DNA of 64,000 nt, from positions 62,001 to 126,000 of the forward strand of contig JBKBIP010000012.1 of NCBI GenBank assembly GCA_046297495.1. Direction: 5' to 3'. The position numbers and the translations under genes are program-made. The notes under the pieces were generated by a model. That model made no database searches. It was not told where the DNA came from and worked only from the letters and a program-made list of their open reading frames with translations. This stretch comes from JBKBIP01 sp046297495 (GTDB taxonomy: Bacteria > Planctomycetota > Planctomycetia > Gemmatales > Gemmataceae). Shown here in pieces: positions 53,199-60,705 of the stretch. Each line of letters begins with the position of its first letter. Within the stretch, counting starts at the first letter, position 1.

Positions 53199-53705
53199 TT
53201 AAGCTGAGGGGCTGTCCGTGCGATTGGCCACGGCCTTGGCCAGTCCCAACATATGCTTCAGCTCGCCGCTGAAGACAAAGTTTTGATCGCCAAACAATTG
53301 TTTGGATCGGGATTGATCCAGATGAGCGAAGAAAATCTCGGCCTCGGCCACGAGAGCGGGGGCGTCCGCTGAGCCGGCCAGCACTTGGCCGCGTACAATG
53401 GCCCCTTCTGGGCGTATACTGGAGATTTCCACGGCATAGGTCACGGTTTCGCCGGCCAAGACCTCTCGATGAAAACGAGCCTTGGGAATCTTCGCCAGCA
53501 CGACTTTTTCGCGGTAGTCGTTGGCCTCACCAACGAGGATGCCCCCCGTTTGGGCCAGACCTTCCAACATCAGCGCGGCAGGCATGACCGGATAGCCGGG
53601 AAAATGATCGGCGAAATACTCTTCCGCCAGACTCAGATTCTTGACCGCCCGCGCTGACCGGCCGCTGTTGAATTCCACGAATCGGTCGATCCAGATCCAA
53701 CGCAT
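53199..53705 (-). CDS. FabZ-like 3-hydroxyacyl-ACP dehydratase (active-site type)
   Basis: 168 aa, single hotdog domain. DHFPGYPVMPAALMLEGLAQ places the catalytic His at residue 34 and Glu at residue 48, as in FabZ. It would dehydrate 3-hydroxyacyl-ACP to the trans-2-enoyl form. The C-terminal tail (KQLFGDQNFVFSGELKHML...) is longer than in E. coli FabZ. It lies between the ACP and KS-like genes on the minus strand. Confidence 0.88.
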   Translation of the reverse strand: MRWIWIDRFVEFNSGRSARAVKNLSLAEEYFADHFPGYPVMPAALMLEGLAQTGGILVGEANDYREKVVLAKIPKARFHREVLAGETVTYAVEISSIRPEGAIVRGQVLAGSADAPALVAEAEIFFAHLDQSRSKQLFGDQNFVFSGELKHMLGLAKAVANRTDSPSA

Positions 53706-53844
53706 GAAATACGCCCATAGTTGTGGATGAAGTCGATACGCACGGTCACCTAGCTTACGCGATTCCGCCCATCCGGAGCACGACTCCCCACGGCCATCGG
53801 AATCGCCGAAGCCATGCTACTTCGCCGCACTGTCCACCGATCCG

Positions 53845-54249
53845 TTAGTTGTTATTCGGAGATTCGGCCAACTTGCGCTCGATGTAGCGCGTGATCATAT
53901 CGACCGTGAACAGGTCGCTGATGGCGCTCAACTCCGGGTTTTTCTCGAAGCTGCTCAGGTCGGCGAACGGCATGCGTGCCCGCAGCTCGGCTAGGCCTTT
54001 TTCCGTCACCTTGCCGTTTTGCACGAATTCCGGATCGCCTTGGAAGATCGATTCTGGGAACAATTCGCCGCGCGGAATCTTGATGTTGAACTCACGCTCC
54101 AGGCGGAACACGATGTCCAAAAAGTCGATGGACTCGGCCCCTAAATCGCCTTGCAACGTGGATTCCGGCTTGACTTCGTCTTCGTCCACGTTCAGTGCTT
54201 CCACCAACGTGGCCGATACCTTGCTAAAAATCGCATCCCGATCTGGCAT
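53845..54249 (-). CDS. Acyl carrier protein, long form
   Basis: 134 aa from ATG 54249 with GGAGGG 8 bp upstream. The carrier motif DLGAESIDFLDIVFRLE puts the phosphopantetheine Ser at residue 40 (ESI in place of the common DSL). About 50 residues more than a standard ACP form an insertion after helix II (FPESIFQGDPEFVQNGKV), with a final helix (VDMITRYIERKLAE). It holds the growing chain for the neighbouring KS, KR and dehydratase enzymes. Confidence 0.9.
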   Translation of the reverse strand: MPDRDAIFSKVSATLVEALNVDEDEVKPESTLQGDLGAESIDFLDIVFRLEREFNIKIPRGELFPESIFQGDPEFVQNGKVTEKGLAELRARMPFADLSSFEKNPELSAISDLFTVDMITRYIERKLAESPNNN

Positions 54250-54463
54250 GGACAGTGCCCTCCACAACAACAATCGAAGCTGAAAAATCAAACCTGCTCA
54301 GTGCCCTTGCTGAACAGGGTGGGTGCCCGTCGCCAAAACGATGAGGGAGATGCTCCGCCGTCCCCCGCGTTCCGCGCTCCGATTTTCTCCACTGAAAATC
54401 GGCCACCCTTCTCTGCATCCGGTTCACGATTCGGCCGGCCGCCGCGCGACCGGCTGGGGGCTT

Positions 54464-55222
54464 TTACCCCGCCACCAAGCCTAAGCTCAGACCGCCATCA
54501 ACGGTGAGCACTTGGCCCGTCATGTAAGCGCTGTCCTCGCTGGCCAAAAAGACGGCCACGCGGGCAATGTCTTGCGATTGACCGATCCGCCGCATGGGGA
54601 TCACCTTGGTAATGCGATCCCCGGCCTTGTTGCGGACCGCCTCGCTCATGTCCGTTTCGATGAAACCGGGAGCGATGGCGTTGACGGTCACGTTGCGGCT
54701 GGCCAACTCGGCCGCCAAGGCGCGGGTGAACGAGTTGATCGCTCCCTTGCTGGCGGCATAGTTCGTTTGGCCCTGGTTGACGAAGTCGGCGGCGATGCTA
54801 GAGATATTGATGATCCGCCCGCGCCGTTGCTTCATCATCGGATAGGCCACCGCCTTGCAGAAGTTATACGTGCCGAACAGGTTCGTCGTGATGACCTTCT
54901 GCCAGTCGGCTGGCTCCATGCGCACGAACAAATCGTCGTGGATGATGCCTGCGTTATTGACCAGGATGTCAACTTTACCCCATTCCTTCGTCACTTTCTC
55001 GACACAAGCGTTCACGGCGGCAGCGTCCGCGACATCCACTTGGAAGGCTTGTGCTTTACCGCTGTTGGCGGTGATTTCCTGAATCGCCGCCTCGGCCGCC
55101 GCCTGGTTGCCGCGATAGATCAGGGCCACTGCTGCCCCTTCCGCCGCCAACGCCTCGGCGATGCCGCGACCGATTCCTCGGCTGGCGCCTGTCACGAGAG
55201 CGACTTGGTCCTTCAATCTCAT
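54464..55222 (-). CDS. fabG: 3-oxoacyl-ACP reductase FabG
   Basis: 252 aa SDR. TGASRGIG at 11-18 is the NADP loop, NNAG near 90, Ser in INISSIAADF near 142, and NYAASKGAINSFTRAL supplies Tyr and Lys near 155-160. VNAIAPGFIETDM and YMTGQVLTVDGGLSL complete a FabG-type sequence. It reduces the 3-keto group after each condensation. Another SDR gene lies at 56182. Confidence 0.92.
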   Translation of the reverse strand: MRLKDQVALVTGASRGIGRGIAEALAAEGAAVALIYRGNQAAAEAAIQEITANSGKAQAFQVDVADAAAVNACVEKVTKEWGKVDILVNNAGIIHDDLFVRMEPADWQKVITTNLFGTYNFCKAVAYPMMKQRRGRIINISSIAADFVNQGQTNYAASKGAINSFTRALAAELASRNVTVNAIAPGFIETDMSEAVRNKAGDRITKVIPMRRIGQSQDIARVAVFLASEDSAYMTGQVLTVDGGLSLGLVAG

Positions 55223-55284
55223 CGGTTCACCGCCTTGTGTTAGGTTCGCTCGCCGGTGGCTCGCTTGCTAAACAGTCATTCGGT

Positions 55285-55770
55285 TCATCCCGCCGCCGCC
55301 AAGTCGCCATGCAGTAATAGATAATGCTGGCGTAGCTCGGTGATGATGCGATCGTCGAGGCTCTTCCACGCTGGATTGCGGTCCCGCAAGTTGTAGCGTG
55401 CCACCGCGATCTTGGCGGACAGCGTTTGTTGCCCCTCGACCTCTCCCTTGGCCTTGAAGCTGGCGAACTGTTCGTCTTTCTCCACCAGCTCCGAAGTGAC
55501 GACCATACGCCGGCCGGGTTCCATGAACTGGCCGTATTTGACGTTCTTGGCTTCCCGCAGCACGATCACGCTATGGCGAAAATCCTCGCTGACACGCAAG
55601 AGCCAGGCGCTGGCTTCCACCAGGGTTTGCAGCATCAACACTCCCGGCATCACCGGAAACGTTGGAAAGTGGTCCGCCAAATACTCCTCGCCGAGTGTCA
55701 GAATCTTGGCTGCTTTGATGAGCCGGTCGGGTTCAACTTCCAAGATTCGATCAACGAGGTGAAAACGCAT
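55285..55770 (-). CDS. FabZ-like hotdog protein with Gln at the catalytic Glu position
   Basis: 161 aa. It aligns with the dehydratase at 53199 from the first residue (MRFHLVDRILEV versus MRWIWIDRFVEF). DHFPTFPVMPGVLMLQTLVE keeps His34, but residue 48 is Gln where FabZ has Glu. It may be an inactive partner of the other dehydratase, as in heterodimeric DH pairs, or may have a changed activity. GGAAGGA precedes the ATG. It is the first gene of the tight minus-strand run to fabF. Confidence 0.85.
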   Translation of the reverse strand: MRFHLVDRILEVEPDRLIKAAKILTLGEEYLADHFPTFPVMPGVLMLQTLVEASAWLLRVSEDFRHSVIVLREAKNVKYGQFMEPGRRMVVTSELVEKDEQFASFKAKGEVEGQQTLSAKIAVARYNLRDRNPAWKSLDDRIITELRQHYLLLHGDLAAAG

Positions 55771-56181
55771 GACATCCTTCCAACACGAAATTCCTATGGG
55801 CTAACCACTTGCCGCGTTCTTGCGCCCAATGGCGTGCGGGAGTATAATCATCCCCCCCGGAGCCGACAAGCCGAATAAACCCTGCCATCGGTACAGCCTG
55901 TGGCAGTCTGATTATTGTAAGAGAACATACTTCTTAAATAAAGAGCGAGCCAGGTTATAGCTTCTCGTGCTTCAGTCTTCTCTCTAGTTTTCCTTGTTGG
56001 CGCGTGTTTGGCAATCCAGAAAGGCTAGAGAAGCCCAGTAAAATAGCTCGCCAAGTTGTATTGGAAGGACTGCGTCAGGTTTGCAAGTTGAGACAGCGCG
56101 GAGCATCCTTGCCAAGAAACATCGTTGGATCGCCTATATCTATGTCTCGTTTTTGGGGGGTGTGAGTTTAATTTTTTCCGT
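55771..56181. other. Gene-free gap upstream of the fatty-acid-type operon
   Basis: 411 bp between the SDR at 56182 and the hotdog gene at 55770, both on the minus strand. It is AT-rich around 55910-55945 and probably holds the operon promoter. No clear -35/-10 pair or coding region was found. Confidence 0.45.
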
Positions 56182-56922
56182 TCACATCGTCCGACCGCCA
56201 TCGACCAGGAGGATTTGGCCGGTCACGAAGGATGTGCCCAAGGCGAGGTACGCCACGACATCAGCGATGTCTTCCGGGTTGGCGACGCGCCGCATGGGGG
56301 TGATCTGGATGGATCGTTCCACATGATCTTGATGATCCGCCAGCCAGCGCGTTTGCACCGGGCCAGGGGCGACGGCGTTGACGCGCACGTCGGGGCCGAA
56401 CGCCTTGGCCAGCGATTTCGTCATGCAGTTGACCGCCGCCTTGCTGGCCGCGTAGGGGATCGAGCTGCCATGCCCCTGCACCCCCGCCGCCGAGGTGATG
56501 TTGACGATGCATCCCTGCCGCTCCCGCAACAACGGCATGGCGGCCCGGCAACAATAGAAAGTACCCAGTAAATTGACTTGCAGGATGTCGTGCCAGACGG
56601 CATCCGTCAGGGCGTCCAGATTGGCATGCTCGATGAAATGCGTGGTGCCGGCGTTGTTGACCAGCACATCAAGGCCCCCCAGCTCGTCCCGGCAGCGGGC
56701 CACCATATCCCACGCCGCCGCCGCGTCGCCGACGTTAGCCTGACACAGCAGCGCCGGCACTCCGTGGCGTTCGACTGCGGCCACCGTCTCCCGCGCCTCT
56801 GCCTCGGAGCGCGAATAATTGACCACGACCGCCAATCCTTCCTTGGCGAAGCGCACCGCAACCGCCCGCCCAATGCCGGTCGCGGAGCCAGTGACCAGGG
56901 CGACTCGGTAAGGTTTAGTCAT
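56182..56922 (-). CDS. SDR oxidoreductase (FabG-like)
   Basis: 246 aa from ATG 56922. TGSATGIG near residue 12, NNAG near 88, Ser in NITSAAGVQG near 140, Tyr/Lys in PYAASKAAVNCMTKSLA near 155, and FVTGQILLVDGG at the end. The catalytic set is complete. It could be a second ketoreductase of the adjacent lipid cluster or an unrelated alcohol/sugar dehydrogenase; the 411-bp gap suggests a separate transcript. Confidence 0.85.
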   Translation of the reverse strand: MTKPYRVALVTGSATGIGRAVAVRFAKEGLAVVVNYSRSEAEARETVAAVERHGVPALLCQANVGDAAAAWDMVARCRDELGGLDVLVNNAGTTHFIEHANLDALTDAVWHDILQVNLLGTFYCCRAAMPLLRERQGCIVNITSAAGVQGHGSSIPYAASKAAVNCMTKSLAKAFGPDVRVNAVAPGPVQTRWLADHQDHVERSIQITPMRRVANPEDIADVVAYLALGTSFVTGQILLVDGGRTM

Positions 56923-57275
56923 AGCCAAAAGCCTTCTTTAGCGTTTCTTCCGTGACATCTGGGGCTCCGCGTGCGTGAACCGATGAATCGGCCCTACAGC
57001 AATAAGGCGTTCTCAAACCAAGTTGAGGGGGGCGAGCAAGCCAAACCGAAATCAACTCCAGACTTATATCAGTGTATCCTTCGCGAAGCCATCGCCAATG
57101 GCATGACGTAATCGCAATAGGGACATATAATTATCACCATCAAGTTGCGCCACTACTCCAACCCCCCGGCGCGCGCGCCATTTCGCGCGCTCAGCCGTTG
57201 CATTTGTCGAGAAAATCCATCATCATACCAGGAGGTGCCGTCAAGCCGCACAACTCTTCAAAGGGTGGAGCAGGT
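56923..57275. other. Divergent gap, contains a half repeat
   Basis: 353 bp between the SDR (minus) and PilZ (plus) genes. It holds the family-1 half copy at 56973-56990 and the 12-bp palindrome GGCGCGCGCGCC at 57178-57189. No promoter could be named with confidence. Confidence 0.45.
56973..56990. repeat. Family-1 palindrome, right half only (copy J)
   Basis: GCGTGAACCGATGAATCG matches the right arm of the family, without a left arm nearby. It lies in the divergent gap upstream of the SDR gene. Confidence 0.6.
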
Positions 57276-57644
57276 ATGAGTGATCGTCCCCCTCTAGCCG
57301 ATGACCATGAACGCCGGGCCTGGGTGCGTTATCCGTGTCAATTGGAAACCATGTATCAACCGGGGCGAGGCCGGTTGGATCAGCGTTGGTGGTTCGCCAC
57401 GGTGCGCGATATTTCCGCCAACGGCATCGGCTTGATTCTCCAACGTCCGTTCGCGCCGGGCGAGCAAATCGCCGTGGCTTTATACAATCCCGCCCAAGAT
57501 CTGTCTCGCACCGTGGGAGCGACTGTCGTTCATGCCGCCCCGCAAGAAGACGGCAACTGGCTCATCGGCTGCACCTTTGTGGAACAACTCACCGAGGGCG
57601 AAGTGCTGCACTGCTGGACCAACACCTCGGCACCGCCGAAGTGA
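57276..57644 (+). CDS. PilZ-domain protein
   Basis: 122 aa. The PilZ c-di-GMP motifs are present: RRAWVRYP (RxxxR type, about residues 12-19) and DISANGIGL (D/NxSxxG, about 46-54), followed by the beta-barrel (FAPGEQIAVALYNP, TVGATVVHAA, WLIGCTFVEQLTEGE). It is probably a c-di-GMP-responsive adaptor. ATG 57276 is chosen over an upstream open frame from 57072 because the domain starts here and GGAG lies upstream. Confidence 0.85.
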   Translation: MSDRPPLADDHERRAWVRYPCQLETMYQPGRGRLDQRWWFATVRDISANGIGLILQRPFAPGEQIAVALYNPAQDLSRTVGATVVHAAPQEDGNWLIGCTFVEQLTEGEVLHCWTNTSAPPK

Positions 57645-57701
57645 TGCGCCATGAGGTTCAGTCGCCGCGCGACTGGTTTGGGGGACAGCGAACAACCAAC
57701 G

Positions 57702-57734
57702 GGGGCGAGGTCGCTGGGATGAGGACCTCGCCCC
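57702..57734. terminator. Bidirectional terminator-like hairpin
   Basis: GGGGCGAGGTC (57702-57712) and GACCTCGCCCC (57724-57734) pair perfectly over 11 bp with an 11-nt loop, between the convergent PilZ and Cys-rich protein genes. Confidence 0.65.
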
Positions 57735-57759
57735 TTGGTGTCAGCCAAACCAACCGATC

Positions 57760-58575
57760 TTAGTATCCCATGTCATTGATGACCTTGGGGGGGAGAATCG
57801 GCTCGGCCGACGGAGCGGCGGGCATATAGTCGTTCTTATCGTCATCTGGCACGACTTTGAGCGTGATCTGGAAGCCGAACTCTTCCTTGCTCGCGCCGTA
57901 GAACGGGTCTTTGGGGCTGATCCAGAGCGGATCGAGGGCATTGGGGGCGAATTCCGCCGACGGTGCTTTGCACGGTAGCAAGCAGCGCGGGGCGGAGGCG
58001 CAAATCGAGAAGCACTGATTCAGCGTGTAGCAGCCTTCCAAGACCGGCAAGCAGTACGGGCCATCCTGATCGTTAATCGAGAAATTCTTGCCGCCGCAGG
58101 CGCTGTGCGCCGGCAGACAGATACTCAACAGGTCGCCGCCATGATCGCAGCCGACCGATGCGGTGGCGGTGTTGAGGCTGGCCGAGCCGTTCCCCTTGCA
58201 GTGACTGCGAAGCACGCCGACGACGCGCCCTTCCAACAGCAGCTTGGCCTTCTTGACCGTATCATCATTGAACTTGATGGTGAAGCATTGGGTCAAGTTG
58301 GCGTCATACCCCGAGGAGCAGCACCGCGTGGGGGTGCAGTACGCCACGGCCACGCCGGTCATGGTCACGACCACGGTGTCGGGGCTGGGGTGTTCGACCT
58401 TGATGTTGCCGCCGCCGTGCTTGGCACAACCGCAAATGCGCGGGCTGGACTGGGCGGAGCGTTTGCCAAGCACGATCTCGACCGATGGACCTTGGGCCAT
58501 CGCAGGCAGCGGCAGCCAAACCGCCCCCAGACCGGCCAGCAGGGACTTGAGCAGCATTCGACGTCCTGTCAACAT
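57760..58575 (-). CDS. Cys-rich secreted protein with Tat-like signal
   Basis: 271 aa from ATG 58575 with GGAGG 8 bp upstream. The N-terminus TGRRMLLKSLLAGLGAVWL has the RRxxLK pattern of a twin-arginine signal, cut near AMAQ. The mature protein has about 17 Cys, many in close groups (CGCAKHGGG, YCTPTRCCSSG, CLLPC), with beta-rich stretches between. Tat export would suit a protein folded in the cytoplasm, for example around a metal centre. No family was recognised. It follows the porin gene on the same strand, 125 bp downstream. Confidence 0.75.
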   Translation of the reverse strand: MLTGRRMLLKSLLAGLGAVWLPLPAMAQGPSVEIVLGKRSAQSSPRICGCAKHGGGNIKVEHPSPDTVVVTMTGVAVAYCTPTRCCSSGYDANLTQCFTIKFNDDTVKKAKLLLEGRVVGVLRSHCKGNGSASLNTATASVGCDHGGDLLSICLPAHSACGGKNFSINDQDGPYCLPVLEGCYTLNQCFSICASAPRCLLPCKAPSAEFAPNALDPLWISPKDPFYGASKEEFGFQITLKVVPDDDKNDYMPAAPSAEPILPPKVINDMGY

Positions 58576-58700
58576 GAGAAAACCTCCATATTTCGCCGCC
58601 ACTGCACTCGAATTTCTCAGGAACGGCGGGATACCTTGGGATGGAAAAAGTACCAGTATGATTCGTTCGCGGGAGAGATTGCATGGTCTAGTCACAAGCC

Positions 58701-60143
58701 TTACCACCGAAAGATCACGTCGGCGGCAGCCGTGAAGATGCCACTTTTGCCTTCAAAGGGCTTGGATTCGATGTTATGGTCCCAGCGAATCTCTGGGCGG
58801 ATGAGCACCGATTTCCAGGGGTAATACTGCACGCCGCAGGTACAGGACGTGTACAGCCCCTCAAAGCCGGTGCGTGACCCTTGGAAGTCGTCGAACAACT
58901 CGAAGCGGCCAATCAAGGTCGTTTTGTCATTGCAGGAGAACAGCAAGTAATTGACAATCGACCCCCAATGCGCGGTGCCGAACTTGGTCGTCGGCTCCTC
59001 GGCCAACGCATCCCCGGCTCGTTCCTCCAGCTCCACTGGCGGCGGCAGCAGCACCCCCGGCAGCGGTGCGTTCGTCTGATAGCCGTAGATGATCTCGAAG
59101 ATGTACGTCCAGCGTGGATTAAATTGGTGAATCCACACGATGTCGAAGACGTTGATGTTGTTGAAATCCTCGGCCAAGTTGAACTTGCCGCGCCCAACCG
59201 AGGTACCGAAGGCCACGCTGTCCCGGCCGCTAGGGGACAACCATTGCAAGGTGCCGACGAAACGGGACTCATTCGCCGGATCGATGAATATGTCGTTGCC
59301 CAAGGCCCAGCCGAGCGAACAAGCCCATTGATCCGTCAGGGTCACGGTCGTGAACACGCCGGTATGGGTGAAGGGCGGACTCCAATTGAAGGCGTAGGAC
59401 TTCGACACCAGCGGGGAGTTGATGGCTTCGACGCTTTCCACTCCGAACGGCGTGAGGTAGCGACCGACCTTGACGTTCACTCCCTGGAACAGGTTGGGTA
59501 GGTACACCTCACCGTAGAACGTGATGGGATCGACGCCGTAGGTGTTGGGTTCACCATCGTTGGCGGTCAACTGTCCGTTAAAGATGCCGCGCGGCAACGT
59601 GAAGACATAGTCCGTGCCGTACAGCCAATCCGAGCGGAAGCCCCAGCTCGGCCCGCTGGCGGTGGTATCCACCGGGCGCTCGAAGCGGAACCAGGCCTGT
59701 TGCATCATGAATTCGTTGGCCAGATAATCCCACACCAATGGTGTATTGTCGGAGCGGGCGGTACTGACGTTGTAAGACATATCCACCCAGCCATAGCATT
59801 GCAGCCGGCTGTCGTTCATGACCTTGCCGATCCAGGTTCCCTGAGTCGCCTTCATGAAGGCCCACCGTTCGGGAAGGTCTTGCGCGACGACCGCTTCTTC
59901 CGGAGTCGGTTGGACTGGTAGAACTCCTTCTTCCACCAATTCAGCCACGGATTCAAAGGGGGGTGGAGTATCGGCTTCTTGGGGGGGCGGGACTTCGGGT
60001 GGCTGGGGCGGAGAGGAATTGGCGGGCGGGGAATCGACCGGCAACCCTCGCAGAACCGCCAACGCTGCCGGTGGCAACACGGGGACAACGTCCTCGCTCT
60101 GCCCCAGCGATAGGGCAGCTCCTAAGAAAAGAAATTCCAGCAT
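58701..60143 (-). CDS. Outer-membrane porin-like beta-barrel (BBP2 type)
   Basis: 480 aa from ATG 60143. A signal peptide (LEFLFLGAALSLGQS) is followed by a Pro-rich segment (about 25-65). The barrel has many alternating aromatic strands: QCYGWVDMSYNVSTARSDN, AWFRFERPVD, GVNVKVGRYLTPFGVESVEA, GVFTTVTLTDQWACSLGWAL and the terminal ADVIFRW, ending in an aromatic residue as outer-membrane barrels do. The pattern fits the planctomycete BBP2/OprB-like porins. It is probably a general or nutrient-specific pore. Confidence 0.85.
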   Translation of the reverse strand: MLEFLFLGAALSLGQSEDVVPVLPPAALAVLRGLPVDSPPANSSPPQPPEVPPPQEADTPPPFESVAELVEEGVLPVQPTPEEAVVAQDLPERWAFMKATQGTWIGKVMNDSRLQCYGWVDMSYNVSTARSDNTPLVWDYLANEFMMQQAWFRFERPVDTTASGPSWGFRSDWLYGTDYVFTLPRGIFNGQLTANDGEPNTYGVDPITFYGEVYLPNLFQGVNVKVGRYLTPFGVESVEAINSPLVSKSYAFNWSPPFTHTGVFTTVTLTDQWACSLGWALGNDIFIDPANESRFVGTLQWLSPSGRDSVAFGTSVGRGKFNLAEDFNNINVFDIVWIHQFNPRWTYIFEIIYGYQTNAPLPGVLLPPPVELEERAGDALAEEPTTKFGTAHWGSIVNYLLFSCNDKTTLIGRFELFDDFQGSRTGFEGLYTSCTCGVQYYPWKSVLIRPEIRWDHNIESKPFEGKSGIFTAAADVIFRW

Positions 60144-60705
60144 GGCAACCTCGCCTTGTAGTTCATCCATGCAACCAAGGGGAACACTTGGTTCCGAGAG
60201 GCCAGACGCATTATCGCGATAGATTCCGGGCCGCCACCATGTTGCGTGGAGTTCGTCCTTGAGTTATCCGCGAACCGGGCAAGAAACCACTTGGAGAGAA
60301 CGCATCCTGGCGGAGAGGAGAACAGGCACAGACCTGTTGGAGCCGGATGGCCAGGGTGATTTCCTGACACCCGAATTATCGGTTGCTCGCCAGCCGTTTT
60401 CTTGGCCGCCAACGCTGGAAAAAATCTCTTTGACGGGGCGGGAGCCGATGAAATGAGGAAGACCGGCGCATCTTGACAAAGACATCCTAATGTCTGACTT
60501 AAAAACGTCCATCCATAAGGGCTGTAGCGGGTGGGGGGGGGGGAGGGAACCCCGCGCCCACCCCCCCCACCCCAGCANNNNNNNNNNTTCCCCCCAGAAG
60601 TTTTGTGTTGGTTGGCGTGAGGAACTGCCACCTCGCGCCAACCGTTACAGCCGCGGCAGCGGCACGTTGCGAACGTACCCTCCAGGTTCTGTGCGGACAG
60701 GCCCC
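60144..60705. other. Gap with N-run, no gene supported
   Basis: 562 bp between the porin and antiporter genes. It holds a TTGACA at 60473-60478 overlapped downstream by the palindrome AGACAT-N4-ATGTCT (60480-60495), then a G-run/C-run stretch at 60527-60572 and the 10 Ns. Reading frames crossing the Ns are not trustworthy. Confidence 0.5.
60578..60587. other. Scaffold gap (10 N) in low-complexity sequence
   Basis: Ten Ns flanked on the left by a run of G's that faces a run of C's (about 60527-60572, an inverted low-complexity pair), a typical place for assembly failure. The true gap length is unknown. Confidence 0.97.
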
